The notes below the pieces were generated by a model, which saw only the letters and a program-made list of their open reading frames with translations, made no database searches and had not been told where the DNA came from. A DNA stretch of 42,723 nucleotides from a virus, in IMG/VR virus record IMGVR_UViG_3300046816_000422, positions 1 through 42,723 of that record, one strand, 5' to 3'. A program made the position numbers and the translations under genes. Positions 1-7,901 of the stretch are shown piece after piece; position 1 is the stretch's first letter, and each line of letters begins with the position of its first letter.

Positions 1-127
1 CGCCGTCGACCGTGGCGGTCGGTTCGGAGAAGTTGGTCCCGTCGTAGCGCTTGATCGTCCCCGCGCCGTCAGCGATGTAGGTGTAGGACGCGGCCGGGGT
101 GCCGAGCCGGGAGAAGGACAGGTGGTT
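1..127. repeat. terminal direct repeat, left copy (same as 42597-42723)
   Basis: Bases 1-127 are identical to the last 127 bases of the window. The repeat lies in the middle of a reading frame that becomes one continuous 507-codon gene when the two ends are joined. A repeat of exactly 127 bases is the usual trace of an assembler k-mer on a circular contig, so I read it as an assembly overlap and not as physical phage ends. True short terminal repeats would normally not sit inside a gene and would not restore it. Confidence 0.9.
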
Positions 128-430
128 TTCGACCACCGCGATTTCTTTGCCGGCGACCTCTTCCCCGCTCGCGTTGGAGATCGGCACGACGATCGCCGCG
201 CCTTTCCGCGCCAGGAGCCTCGAGTCGGAGTGGGCGAAGAGGGAGTTGTAGTTGGAGCTGCCTTCTTTCGAGAAGGCCCGACTGCCATCCCTGGCCCGCA
301 GCACCCCGGTCGTGCCATCCCAATCGACGTCGAGTAGGTCGATCGCCCCTTCCCCGCCGACGTCGGCGAGCGGCTGGTTGAGCATCAGCCCTCCAGAGCG
401 ATCGAAGGTGGCTTTGCCGGGATCGAGCAT
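1..430 (-). CDS. tail nozzle / DNA-stabilisation-like protein, N-terminal part (continues at 42596)
   Basis: The ATG at 430 overlaps the stop of the adaptor gene (TGATG), and the frame runs off the left edge. Joining the ends gives 430 + 1094 bases = 508 codons, a 507-aa protein whose remainder is 41503-42596. The protein begins MLDPGKATFDRSGG and is rich in short beta-strand blocks separated by G/D/N turns. This composition, the length near 500 aa and the position directly after a head-tail adaptor match the beta-propeller-like tail proteins of podoviruses (T7 gp12 nozzle, P22 gp10). Family assignment is by position and composition; no diagnostic motif was seen. Confidence 0.75.
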   Translation of the reverse strand, partial: MLDPGKATFDRSGGLMLNQPLADVGGEGAIDLLDVDWDGTTGVLRARDGSRAFSKEGSSNYNSLFAHSDSRLLARKGAAIVVPISNASGEEVAGKEIAVVENHLSFSRLGTPAASYTYIADGAGTIKRYDGTNFSEPTATVDG

Positions 431-1047
431 CAGATGTAGTCGTTCACCGAGCCGGTGCGGATGATCGTCTTCGCCGAGTCGTAGTTGACCCGCAGGCCCT
501 TCACCATGCTCTTGAGCCCGTTGTTGAACTCGGTGCGGACGAACTGCCCGGCCTGGAAGTTGTCGGTGGTCTTGTAGGCCCGCAGCACGGCGCCGTCCTC
601 GATCACACCGTGGTAGGCAGACGGCACCACAGGTTCGTCTCCGTTGGCGACCAGATCCGCAACCTCTTTCAGGTAACGGACGAGGTAGGTCGATTCGGCG
701 TCGGTGGGATAGACGTGGATCGAATTGCCACTCTCGAGGTACCAACGGTTGCCGACACCTACGCCCGTGAGCGCCGGATCCCAATGCAGCAGCGCCGCCC
801 GCTCCATGAAGGTGAGGAGCGTTTCGTTGGTCAGGTTGGAGATCGAGAGAACGTGACCAAGGTCGGCGATCGCGAGCGGCGCTTTGCCTTCTTTGGTGGC
901 TTCGAGGAAGGCCCATGCCCGGTGATCTATTACCTCCCGGTAGGACTGGTTGATCCAGCGCTTGATCCGAGCTTCGCCGCCGGTATCGGTGGCGATGTTT
1001 TCAAACCCGCGTGCGATGACCTCTTCCTGGAGTTCTTTGAAGGTCAC
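430..1047 (-). CDS. head-tail adaptor protein (SU10/gp6-like)
   Basis: 205 aa, beginning MTFKELQEEVIARGF and containing a helical RIKRWINQSYREV segment near residues 28-40. This N-terminal helix pattern (FxELxxEVxxRG...RIKxWINxxYxEI) is typical of adaptor proteins that form a ring under the portal in short-tailed and SU10-like phages. The rest is alpha/beta with a YLVRYLKEVADL strand-helix. It starts with ATG overlapping the preceding stop by 4 bases and is followed, with a 1-base overlap, by the nozzle gene, the order portal-capsid-adaptor-nozzle expected for podoviruses. Role inferred: connects portal to tail and seals packaged DNA. Confidence 0.75.
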   Translation of the reverse strand: MTFKELQEEVIARGFENIATDTGGEARIKRWINQSYREVIDHRAWAFLEATKEGKAPLAIADLGHVLSISNLTNETLLTFMERAALLHWDPALTGVGVGNRWYLESGNSIHVYPTDAESTYLVRYLKEVADLVANGDEPVVPSAYHGVIEDGAVLRAYKTTDNFQAGQFVRTEFNNGLKSMVKGLRVNYDSAKTIIRTGSVNDYI

Positions 1048-1628
1048 TCAATCCCCGCCCTCTCAGCGTCTTTCTTGCGTTTGCGCTCTTCGGCGATCGA
1101 CTTCGGCACGAGGAGGTCGGTGCGCTTGGTCAGGCCGCCGTCACCCTTGATCCGCTTGGCGGCCCGGTTGGCCAGCGCCATTTCGTCCTGGCGCTGTTCG
1201 GCCTCCCTTTCCCTCGCCCGCGTCTTCGCTTCGCGCAGCTTGGCGCGGGCTTCCTTCTTCGATCGGTGCACCCGCGGGTTCCACATATCGGCCGCGGTGA
1301 GAGCGTGGAGCAGCCACGACCCCGGCGCTTTGTAGGCACCTACCTCGCGCGCGTTCCCCTCCGCGACGTCCTTCGCGTCGGTGAGCAGCGGCCACCATTC
1401 ATCGAAGTCGCCGGGGATCCGTTTGCGTACATGCCAGCGAGCAGGGTGCTCGAACTCGGTGGCCTGCTCGGGCACCCAGGTAACTTCGAGCGAGGGGTCA
1501 ATGCGGCGCAGCTCCTCCGTCCACCGCACAGATTCGGCGATGTCGGAGACGGACTGACGCTCCATCGCCGCATTGACGCTCTCGTGGCCGGCATTGGCGA
1601 CGTGGCCTGGGACCAGGAGGTCGGGCAT
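1044..1628 (-). CDS. hypothetical protein in the head-tail connector region
   Basis: 194 aa, no family recognised. The N-terminal half carries several tryptophans (VRWTEELRRIDPS, ARWHVRKRIPGDFDEWWPLL). The C-terminal ~80 residues are a highly charged K/R/E/A helix that looks like a coiled coil (KKEARAKLREAKTRAREREA). It lies between the decoration-like gene and the adaptor and overlaps the adaptor start by 4 bases (ATGA). Position suggests a minor virion or connector protein. The ATG at 1628 has a weak ribosome site, so an internal GTG start is possible. Confidence 0.6.
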   Translation of the reverse strand: MPDLLVPGHVANAGHESVNAAMERQSVSDIAESVRWTEELRRIDPSLEVTWVPEQATEFEHPARWHVRKRIPGDFDEWWPLLTDAKDVAEGNAREVGAYKAPGSWLLHALTAADMWNPRVHRSKKEARAKLREAKTRAREREAEQRQDEMALANRAAKRIKGDGGLTKRTDLLVPKSIAEERKRKKDAERAGIE

Positions 1629-1635
1629 CTGGCGC

Positions 1636-1983
1636 CTACTTACCCAGGGCGAAGACGCGGAGGACGACTTTGGAGGCGTCGACGGCGCCGGCCAGCTCTT
1701 TCGACGTTTTGCCGTTGTTCAGGTGCAGTTTCATCGCAACGGCGTCGAGCCAGCCACTTGTGACCGGCGTGGCTTCGGCTTCGGAACCGTTCTTCAGGTT
1801 GCACCACCCGGCGGTGACCCGCCGGAGCCCGAGTTCGGCTGCCGTCACCGGCTCGCCTTCGGCTTCGTAGGAGTTGTCGAAGGTGACGTCGGTTTCGGTC
1901 AGCGTCTCCCCACCGGGAACCCGCTGTGTGCGGACGACTGCGGCGGAGAGCGCCGCGACTGCCATGAGAAGGCGAAGGAACAT
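1636..1983 (-). CDS. capsid-associated structural protein
   Basis: 115 aa from the ATG at 1983, chosen because AAGAAAGGGAGTCACC precedes it; an upstream in-frame ATG would add ten residues without a ribosome site. The core (VTFDNSYEAEGEPVTAAELG, then the G-L-R-R-V turn) matches a motif widespread in phage virion proteins that are encoded just after the major capsid gene, where the form is TFDSSYPTGGE-L-P-LG. The C-terminal part is beta-rich and ends KVVLRVFALGK. It is separated from the capsid gene by a stable hairpin (2022-2053). I infer a minor head or decoration protein; the motif family has no proven enzymatic role. Confidence 0.55.
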   Translation of the reverse strand: MFLRLLMAVAALSAAVVRTQRVPGGETLTETDVTFDNSYEAEGEPVTAAELGLRRVTAGWCNLKNGSEAEATPVTSGWLDAVAMKLHLNNGKTSKELAGAVDASKVVLRVFALGK

Positions 1984-2021
1984 GGTGACTCCCTTTCTTG
2001 GTTGCAGATTCACTATGAAAG

Positions 2022-2053
2022 AGCCCGCCCCCGAAGTGACTCGGGGACGGGCT
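2022..2053 (-). terminator. hairpin after the capsid gene (terminator or attenuator)
   Basis: Inverted repeat 2022-2034 / 2041-2053 with a 6-base loop. The single C/A mismatch on the plus strand becomes a G-U pair in the minus-strand RNA, so all 13 positions pair in the leftward transcript. It begins six bases beyond the capsid stop codon and is followed on the minus strand by CTTTC, a short U-run only. Strong stem with weak U-tract suggests partial termination or 3'-end protection of capsid mRNA, keeping downstream genes at a lower level. Confidence 0.6.
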
Positions 2054-2058
2054 GGATG

Positions 2059-3294
2059 CTAGGCGAGCTGTGTGAACTGACCGACCGCGCTGCGCCGGTT
2101 GGTGCATAGCTCGATGTACCACTCCAGCGATCCGTAGAGGAACGTGGAGCTTGCCTGCGGCATCAGGATCCCGTTGCCGTACTTCTGCGTCAGCCAGTAC
2201 GGTTTTTCGTCCCGGATCATGAAGACGTTGTCCCTCTTGACGTAGGTGAAGTCGCCCTCAGGACAATCCTCGTGAGCCTGGACGCGCAGGTTGCCGATCA
2301 TGATCGACTCCCCGTCGCCCGTGTTCTGGCCGTCGGTGCCCTGGAAACGGACCTGTGGGTAGGTCTCGTTTTCGAGCGCTTCGACCTGCTTCAGGGACGT
2401 CCATGCCCAATCTGGGTTGACGCCCTTCTGCCGCACCTTGCGCCGACCTTTGATTACCCGCTGCCGGGTGATCGCGCCGCCGGTCGCATCCGCAAACGCC
2501 GGCACCCAGCCAGGTTCGGTTGCGGGGTCGAGGTTCCCGAATTTGGCAGTCAGGTTTGCCATGTTGCGGAAACCGTTCATCGAATAAGAAGTGGCGCCGT
2601 TTCGCGATTTCGCGATCGAGACGTTGCCTTCGACTTCTTTTTCGATTTCTTTGTTCAGGGTGATGGTCGGTTTGGATTCGAGTTCGGAGTAAGCGGTAAT
2701 TTCCGCCTTTTCCGCGTATTTGGCCTGTTCGGCTTCTGTGCCGATGTCGACTTCCTGGCCAATCGGCAACCACTGTTGCCGCGTCGCCTCGATCCCGAGC
2801 CCAAGGGCTCCCGTGACATTGAGTTCGAGGGTTTTGGTTTTCGCGCCCCCGATTTTTTTGAACGAGCTGATGAACCCAGACTGATCGGTCACGAGCTGAC
2901 GCACGATCTGTTTCTGGGTGTCGGAGATGGTCCCCGAGACCTCGAGGTCGATCACGTTGGCGACGGCGAGGGAGTTGTTCCCCGTCCGTTTGATCGCCGC
3001 TGTGTCGATTTCGATGGAGTTGAACGCGCGGCGGAGTGTCCATTCCGCCTGTCCGACCTTCTGCGAGTCGGGCGAGTTTGCGGCCCGCGTACCCGTAGGA
3101 GGAACCATCGTGAACCCACCACCGCGACCAGTGTGCACACCCGTCAGGGCGTGGTCACCGATCAGCTGCTCAGGATTGCGCACCCCGAGCTGCTTCATGA
3201 GTTCGTCTTCGTTCAAGAACTGGATCTCCAGGTTGTCCTGGGTCCAGCCCTCTTTCAGCGTCGCTTCGATTACCGAGATGTCGGTAGCCGGCAT
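2059..3294 (-). CDS. major capsid protein
   Basis: 411 aa. Starts MPATDISVIEATLKEGW after an excellent ribosome site (TAAAGGAGG, 6 bases upstream), the strongest in the genome. A predicted E-loop/spine region with alternating long helix and strands follows (residues ~80-200), then a central domain with the KGRRKVRQKGVNPDWAW segment and a C-terminal YGSLEWYIELCTNRRSAVGQF strand. Length, high expression signals and position directly after the acidic scaffold gene identify it as the major capsid protein of the HK97-type fold; sequence alone does not show the fold. It self-assembles into the procapsid around the scaffold. Confidence 0.85.
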   Translation of the reverse strand: MPATDISVIEATLKEGWTQDNLEIQFLNEDELMKQLGVRNPEQLIGDHALTGVHTGRGGGFTMVPPTGTRAANSPDSQKVGQAEWTLRRAFNSIEIDTAAIKRTGNNSLAVANVIDLEVSGTISDTQKQIVRQLVTDQSGFISSFKKIGGAKTKTLELNVTGALGLGIEATRQQWLPIGQEVDIGTEAEQAKYAEKAEITAYSELESKPTITLNKEIEKEVEGNVSIAKSRNGATSYSMNGFRNMANLTAKFGNLDPATEPGWVPAFADATGGAITRQRVIKGRRKVRQKGVNPDWAWTSLKQVEALENETYPQVRFQGTDGQNTGDGESIMIGNLRVQAHEDCPEGDFTYVKRDNVFMIRDEKPYWLTQKYGNGILMPQASSTFLYGSLEWYIELCTNRRSAVGQFTQLA

Positions 3295-3320
3295 GTGACG
3301 CCTCCTTTAGCTTTTCGTTA

Positions 3321-4226
3321 CTACACCGCAGAACCGCGCGCAGCATCGGCCGCCTCGGCCATCCGCTTCAGTCGGTCCTCTCGGCTCTCGTTTTGCAGGT
3401 CAACCTCACGAACGGCAGGTTTGCCCTGGCGGAGCCGGCGTGGGGCCTTCTTGGTCTCGATCCAGTCCTGCTGTCGAGAAGAGACGATCCCTTCGAGAAG
3501 GTCGATTGCGGCCTTCACGTTGGGGTTGCCCTGCTCGTCGCGGTATTCGTCCGCGTACAGGTAGAGGAAGCCGATTTCCTCCTCCGAGAAGGTGTGCTCC
3601 ATCTCGTTCTCGGCGGATTCGATCTGCTCGGCGATGGACTGATCCTCGGCCTGTTCGGCCTGCCGGATCTCGTCCGTCCGTTCCCGTTCCGCGAGGCGCT
3701 GCTCGAGCTGGTCGACCCGTGGGTCGCGCGGCGCGAACTCCTCCTCGAGAGGGAACTCCTCCTGTGGTTCGTCGTCAAGGTCCCAGCCGAGAATGCGAAG
3801 GATCTCAGGGGCCCGTGCCGGGTCCTCGAGGCCTTCCACTATCGCCTGGTACTGCTCTGCCTCCGTGACTCTCTGGGCTGCCGTCTGCGTCTTGCGGGTG
3901 TAGTCCGCCTGCATCCGCTTCATCGCGGCCTCAGCGGCTCCACGCGCCTCCGGCGTCAGGGTGTCCAGATCGAAGTCCGTAAAGGACTCCTCCCCTTCGG
4001 CACCGGGCTCGGGTTCCCCCTCGCCGCCGCCTCCGGGCTCGGCCTCTTCGCCTTCCTCGCCGCCGCCGGGCTCGGGTGCCTCGTTGACGAGCCCTGACCG
4101 ACGCGCCTCTTCTCGCATCTCAGGCCAGAGTGGTTCGTTCAAACGGGCAAGCTCGAGGACGTCGTCCAGGTGAGCGAGTGCCGTGGGCTGATCCTGTCGA
4201 GAGACAGGGGCCTCAACTGCGTGCAT
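3321..4226 (-). CDS. scaffolding protein
   Basis: 301 aa, very acidic. Residues ~45-80 are a low-complexity Gly/Glu/Pro spacer. From ~90 the protein is almost entirely helical and charged, with a predicted coiled coil (RVDQLEQRLAERERTDEIRQ, positions ~168-190) and a basic C-terminal tail (TKKAPRRLRQGKP...), the usual capsid-contacting end of scaffolds. It sits between portal and capsid genes, the canonical place, and has a strong AAAGGAG ribosome site before the ATG at 4226. Expected to guide procapsid assembly and leave before DNA packaging. Confidence 0.8.
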   Translation of the reverse strand: MHAVEAPVSRQDQPTALAHLDDVLELARLNEPLWPEMREEARRSGLVNEAPEPGGGEEGEEAEPGGGGEGEPEPGAEGEESFTDFDLDTLTPEARGAAEAAMKRMQADYTRKTQTAAQRVTEAEQYQAIVEGLEDPARAPEILRILGWDLDDEPQEEFPLEEEFAPRDPRVDQLEQRLAERERTDEIRQAEQAEDQSIAEQIESAENEMEHTFSEEEIGFLYLYADEYRDEQGNPNVKAAIDLLEGIVSSRQQDWIETKKAPRRLRQGKPAVREVDLQNESREDRLKRMAEAADAARGSAV

Positions 4227-4307
4227 GGTGACTCCTTTGACTCGGGCGAGTGCCTTGCGGCGGATTCGCCATTGCCGAGTGCGGATCGCGGGTTCGGCGT
4301 AAGTGTG

Positions 4308-6515
4308 TTATTCGGTCGGCGCGGCCGCTTCGCCTTCGCTTTCGGGCGAGGGCTGGGAGGGCAGCGGCTTAGCACCCTGGGGCTTAGCCGCATTCTGCAT
4401 TCCCATCTGCTCGGCGCGTTCGGTCTGGAGTTCGTTGGCGCGGGCAGCGTTCTTGGTCTCAAGGTCGATCAGGGCGCGGTAGTAGTCCATCGTCGCCTTC
4501 TGGTCGACGGCTTTCAGGTGCGGCCACTCGTCCGTCTTCATGAAGGTCTCGATCCGCAGTTTGTGGACCGCGATGTTGTCGAAGGGCCGCGGCATCCAGC
4601 CGGGCAGCATCGTCTCGAGGACCGGGACTCCCGGTTCGGCCGGCACTTCGGAGCCGGGGATCGGTTCGCCGGTCTGGGGGTCGATCTCGGCCGGCGTCCC
4701 TGGGACCGGCGGCCGCACCCATTCGACTTCGCCGGTCATTGGGTTCTTACGCGGCACTTCCTCGCCGGGGAAGGACGGGCGATCGGGCAGATTCCAGAAG
4801 GTGCCGGCGCGGATCTGGCTGATGATGAAGTTGACCCGCGCTTCGTCCTCTTCGTAAGACTGGTTCAACACGTCGAGATCGTTGGAGCTGAGCGCCCGCA
4901 TGACCAGCTCCGGCGGGAAGTGACCGGGGAAGAGGCCGGTGGGACCGACCCAGGAGAGGATCCGCTGTTCGATCTTCACCTGCGTCAGCGGTTCGAGCGA
5001 ACCGGCATTCACCCTGACGTCGGTCTGGCCGCGAATGTCGGCACCGCGGAAGTCGGCGACCGACTCCCAGCCAGTCAGGCCGCGGAACTTCACCATACGG
5101 TCCTCGGTGTAGCGCAGCTGCACGAGGCACAGTGAGTCGCGGGCGAAGCCGGCGTAGGCCTCGGCAACGTCTTCCATGAAGTCGTTCCAAGCGAGGGTGT
5201 CCTTTTCGGAGATGAAGCTAAGAGCCTGGGCCGAGCGCACCCCCTGCGGCACTTCAAAGTTGTGCGCGATTTCGTTCATCTCCTGCTGCGCCGCGGACTG
5301 CATCTCCATGTACTCGCGGGGCATCGGCGGCATTTCCCGCCACTTGGCTTCGCCTTCGGCCCAAGCGTCGGGGTCGATCTCGATAATCGCGCCGGGCTCG
5401 TCGTTGACCACGCCCTTGACCGAGCCCTCCGCCGCCATCATCTGCGGGACGAGGACCAGCTGCAGGTACTCGGCGGCCTTGTTGGCGCCGTAGTCGTACT
5501 GGCGCATCGACTCGATCATCGACTGCACGAGGCCGCGGTCGCGATCGGAGATCCCGTCGATGTTGTAGGCGACCCGCTTTAGGTAGGGCTCGTCAACCAC
5601 CTGGCCCTTGTGGTCTTCGAGTGGGTAGTCCTCGACCGGGAAGATTTCGCGGCCGTTGGCGAACACTTTGCGGCGCCCCTTCGGGTACTTCGGGCAGGGC
5701 CGCTCGAAGAACTCGGTGACCATGCACAGGTTGCCGCCCTTCGGCTTTTCGCGAAGGTTGAGACCGCCCTCCATCGACTTCGTATCCGCGTCAGCCGTCA
5801 GCTTCACACCCAGGATGAAGTCAGGTTCGGCTTCGACCTCGTCTATCGGCCGGGCGTGCTCGATCGCCATCCACGAGGACTCCTCGTAGGGCACGCCGGG
5901 CTCCCAGATGACCTCGAGGCCGGAGTAGACAACCGGGCGGACGTCGCCCATCCCGACCTGGCTGCCATCCGGGGCTTCGATGAAGGGCCCGATGCTGGAA
6001 TCCCAGACCGGGGCGATGAAGGCTTCCTCGGTGACCAGAGCATTCCAGACAAAGCGACGGAAGGCGCGCTTCAGACGCCACAGCGTGTAGCCGGCGGTGA
6101 GGACTTTTTCGGCGATCCGGGTGGCGGCATAGTCTTCGGGATCGCTGCTCGAGGGGACGACTTCATAGCCGGGGATCCGCTGGGTGGCGCTGGAGATCTT
6201 CGACTTCAGGATCGGGCCGATCAGGTCCCTCGAGCGGCGCACGCGATGGTCGGGCTTTTCGCCACCGGCCCATTTCGGCACGGTCGACTGCTCGACCAGT
6301 TTGAGCCCCGATTTGTCGATCGAGACGTAGTGGTTGTTGCGGGCGAACTCGACTCCCTCGCGACGCCGCGGGGCGACCTGGGCGAGCCGTTCGCGGCCGC
6401 GCTTCAGCCGCTTTTCGATGTCAGGGGGAATCGGCGGCGGCTTCGGCGGATTGACCTTGTCAAGCGCCGCTCCCGCGGCCCCGGCGACTTTGTCTAGGAC
6501 GGCGGAGACGGCCAT
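4308..6515 (-). CDS. portal protein
   Basis: 735 aa, in the size class of podovirus portals (P22 gp1 is 725). Residues ~75-110 contain the DHRVRRSRDLIGPILKSKIS segment and the following ATQRIPGYEV strand typical of the portal clip/wing entry. A central EWVRPP region, helices DYGANKAAEYLQLVLVPQMM and long amphipathic helices follow, with a Pro/Glu-rich tail. It is located between terminase-side genes and scaffold. The ATG overlaps the stop of the upstream small membrane gene (TGATG). The protein forms the dodecameric ring through which DNA is packaged and ejected. Confidence 0.85.
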   Translation of the reverse strand: MAVSAVLDKVAGAAGAALDKVNPPKPPPIPPDIEKRLKRGRERLAQVAPRRREGVEFARNNHYVSIDKSGLKLVEQSTVPKWAGGEKPDHRVRRSRDLIGPILKSKISSATQRIPGYEVVPSSSDPEDYAATRIAEKVLTAGYTLWRLKRAFRRFVWNALVTEEAFIAPVWDSSIGPFIEAPDGSQVGMGDVRPVVYSGLEVIWEPGVPYEESSWMAIEHARPIDEVEAEPDFILGVKLTADADTKSMEGGLNLREKPKGGNLCMVTEFFERPCPKYPKGRRKVFANGREIFPVEDYPLEDHKGQVVDEPYLKRVAYNIDGISDRDRGLVQSMIESMRQYDYGANKAAEYLQLVLVPQMMAAEGSVKGVVNDEPGAIIEIDPDAWAEGEAKWREMPPMPREYMEMQSAAQQEMNEIAHNFEVPQGVRSAQALSFISEKDTLAWNDFMEDVAEAYAGFARDSLCLVQLRYTEDRMVKFRGLTGWESVADFRGADIRGQTDVRVNAGSLEPLTQVKIEQRILSWVGPTGLFPGHFPPELVMRALSSNDLDVLNQSYEEDEARVNFIISQIRAGTFWNLPDRPSFPGEEVPRKNPMTGEVEWVRPPVPGTPAEIDPQTGEPIPGSEVPAEPGVPVLETMLPGWMPRPFDNIAVHKLRIETFMKTDEWPHLKAVDQKATMDYYRALIDLETKNAARANELQTERAEQMGMQNAAKPQGAKPLPSQPSPESEGEAAAPTE

Positions 6516-6790
6516 CAGACCTCGACCTCCTCACCGTCGAGGACCTCGTCGGTCTCCTCAGTCTCCTCGGGCTGCTCGCCGTCACGCCACTCGTTGAACG
6601 CTTTGTCGTCCTCCGCCGATATGACGCGCGCCTTGCCGCCCCCTGTGCCCCGCCGCCGGGAGGAGGCAGGCGGGCGCACAGGGACGCCACCGCGGCGCGA
6701 GAGGAGCAGCTGCCGCTCGACAGCATGACTCCTCTCGCGCCAGGCGAGGTAGGCCACAAGGACCAGGCAGAGGAGGGTGGCTCCGTCCAT
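6515..6790 (-). CDS. small membrane protein upstream of portal
   Basis: 91 aa from the ATG at 6790, which overlaps the preceding stop (TGATG); a longer version starting at 6826 would begin inside the neighbour without a ribosome site. Residues 3-18 (GATLLCLVLVAYLAWRER) form one transmembrane helix followed immediately by positive charges, giving an N-out/C-in arrangement. The middle is basic (SSRRRGTGGGKARV) and the C-terminus strongly acidic. No family recognised. A single-pass protein between structural genes could be a virion membrane-interaction factor, but this is speculative. Confidence 0.6.
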   Translation of the reverse strand: MDGATLLCLVLVAYLAWRERSHAVERQLLLSRRGGVPVRPPASSRRRGTGGGKARVISAEDDKAFNEWRDGEQPEETEETDEVLDGEEVEV

Positions 6791-7188
6791 CAGCCGAGAA
6801 ACTGCAGCCCCAACGTGTAGGTCCATTTCGAGGCCCCGGAGTGTTTGACCGTGACCCGGAAATGCTTGGGGATCGGCAAGCCCTGGATTTCGAGGTTGGC
6901 GACCGCCGCCGTCGCCACCGCAGCCGCGGAGACGATGAAGGACTCGGTCACGCCAGCCTGGATTTCGGAGCCTTTTTTGGAGGCGGCGAACGCGGTGATC
7001 GGAACGTACTTGCCGCTCGCCTCGTCCTTGGCTTCGACAACCAGGGTGACTTTCTCTTCGGTGTTGGGGGCTTTGGTGATGTCGAGAGTGAGCAGCGCCC
7101 CATCGTCGGCGACGTGGGAGCTGACGTCGGCCGTCGACGTCGTCGCTTCTCGTTCTTCGGAGGCGAGTAGGGCGATTTTGGTGTCCAT
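6790..7188 (-). CDS. beta-rich virion protein, hypothetical
   Basis: 132 aa. The N-terminus is Thr/Ser/Ala rich; residues ~30-130 are alternating beta strands (LLTLDITKAPNTEEKVTLVV, FIVSAAAVATAAVANLEI, FRVTVKHSGASKWTYTLGLQ), the pattern of an immunoglobulin-like or jelly-roll fold. It is cotranscribed with portal and terminase. Such small beta proteins in head operons are often head decoration or head-fibre proteins; that role is inferred from composition and position only. Confidence 0.6.
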   Translation of the reverse strand: MDTKIALLASEEREATTSTADVSSHVADDGALLTLDITKAPNTEEKVTLVVEAKDEASGKYVPITAFAASKKGSEIQAGVTESFIVSAAAVATAAVANLEIQGLPIPKHFRVTVKHSGASKWTYTLGLQFLG

Positions 7189-7191
7189 CGC

Positions 7192-7551
7192 CTAGCGCTT
7201 CCTCGAGGCCTTCTTCGCGGAGGACTTCTTGCTCTCCGGCTTGGCGCGCTTGGCGGCCGGTTTGGGTCGGCTCCGTCGAACCCGCTTGACGGGAGCAGCC
7301 GGCGGCTCGGGGCTCGGTGCGCCTTCTTCGTCGCCGTAGAAGACCGACAACCTGGCGCCACCCTGGCCGATCGCGAAGACGGTCAGCCCGGCCTTCGGTG
7401 GATCGAAGACCTGGGACTCGCCGGTCTTGATCGTGTAGACGTTGTCGTCGGTGTCGGTGACACTCACCGTGCCGACCGGGACCGAGATCTCCCGAACCGG
7501 GGTCTCGATCAACCTGCTCTTGCCTGAATTGAGAACGGTATTAGCTGGCAT
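7192..7551 (-). CDS. small structural protein with histone-like basic tail
   Basis: 119 aa from the ATG at 7551, preceded by AAAGGAG 11-12 bases upstream. The first ~70 residues are beta-rich (ETPVREISVPVGTVSVTDTD). Residues ~80-119 switch to a Pro/Ala/Lys/Arg tail with repeated KRA/KKA units (KPAAKRAKPESKKSSAKKAS), resembling histone H1 or mycobacterial HupB tails. The start overlaps the preceding gene by 11 bases in another frame. The tail predicts nucleic-acid binding, possibly with packaged DNA; no enzyme motif is visible. Confidence 0.6.
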   Translation of the reverse strand: MPANTVLNSGKSRLIETPVREISVPVGTVSVTDTDDNVYTIKTGESQVFDPPKAGLTVFAIGQGGARLSVFYGDEEGAPSPEPPAAPVKRVRRSRPKPAAKRAKPESKKSSAKKASRKR

Positions 7552-7885
7552 CGCCGGCCAACTCCTTTCGGTTGATTGCACCGGGGCGCCGCTCCTCGAG
7601 CTGGGCCGCCGTGTCCAACGTCTCTTGCAGCTCGTCGGCACGCTGCTTCTCGAATGCGTGCCACTCTTCGAGCTGCTTGGCTCTCCCCGCCGGGACCATC
7701 CCGAACAGCTCCCGCGCCGCCTCTTCGATCACAGTGCGGTCGATGTAGAGACGAGTGGGGACGGGGCTGTCGATTTCCCTTTGGAAGTCGACAATCTCAC
7801 CCTCTGCCCGACCCGTCACTACACACGCTTTCGGGGGGAAGGGCAGCGGGTAACACTCGGGGTCATTCGTGTTGATAAGCCTCAC
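7541..7885 (-). CDS. hypothetical protein after large terminase
   Basis: 114 aa from the GTG at 7885; GAAAGGA lies 6-8 bases upstream, which decides the start over upstream in-frame codons that lie inside the terminase gene. N-terminal ~55 residues are beta-rich with CVVTGRAEGEIVDF; the C-terminal half is a charged helix (GRAKQLEEWHAFEKQRADEL). Not recognised. It sits between terminase and head genes and overlaps the next start by 11 bases. Confidence 0.6.
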   Translation of the reverse strand: MRLINTNDPECYPLPFPPKACVVTGRAEGEIVDFQREIDSPVPTRLYIDRTVIEEAARELFGMVPAGRAKQLEEWHAFEKQRADELQETLDTAAQLEERRPGAINRKELAGDAS

Positions 7886-7901
7886 GCTGGGTTCCTTTCG
7901 T

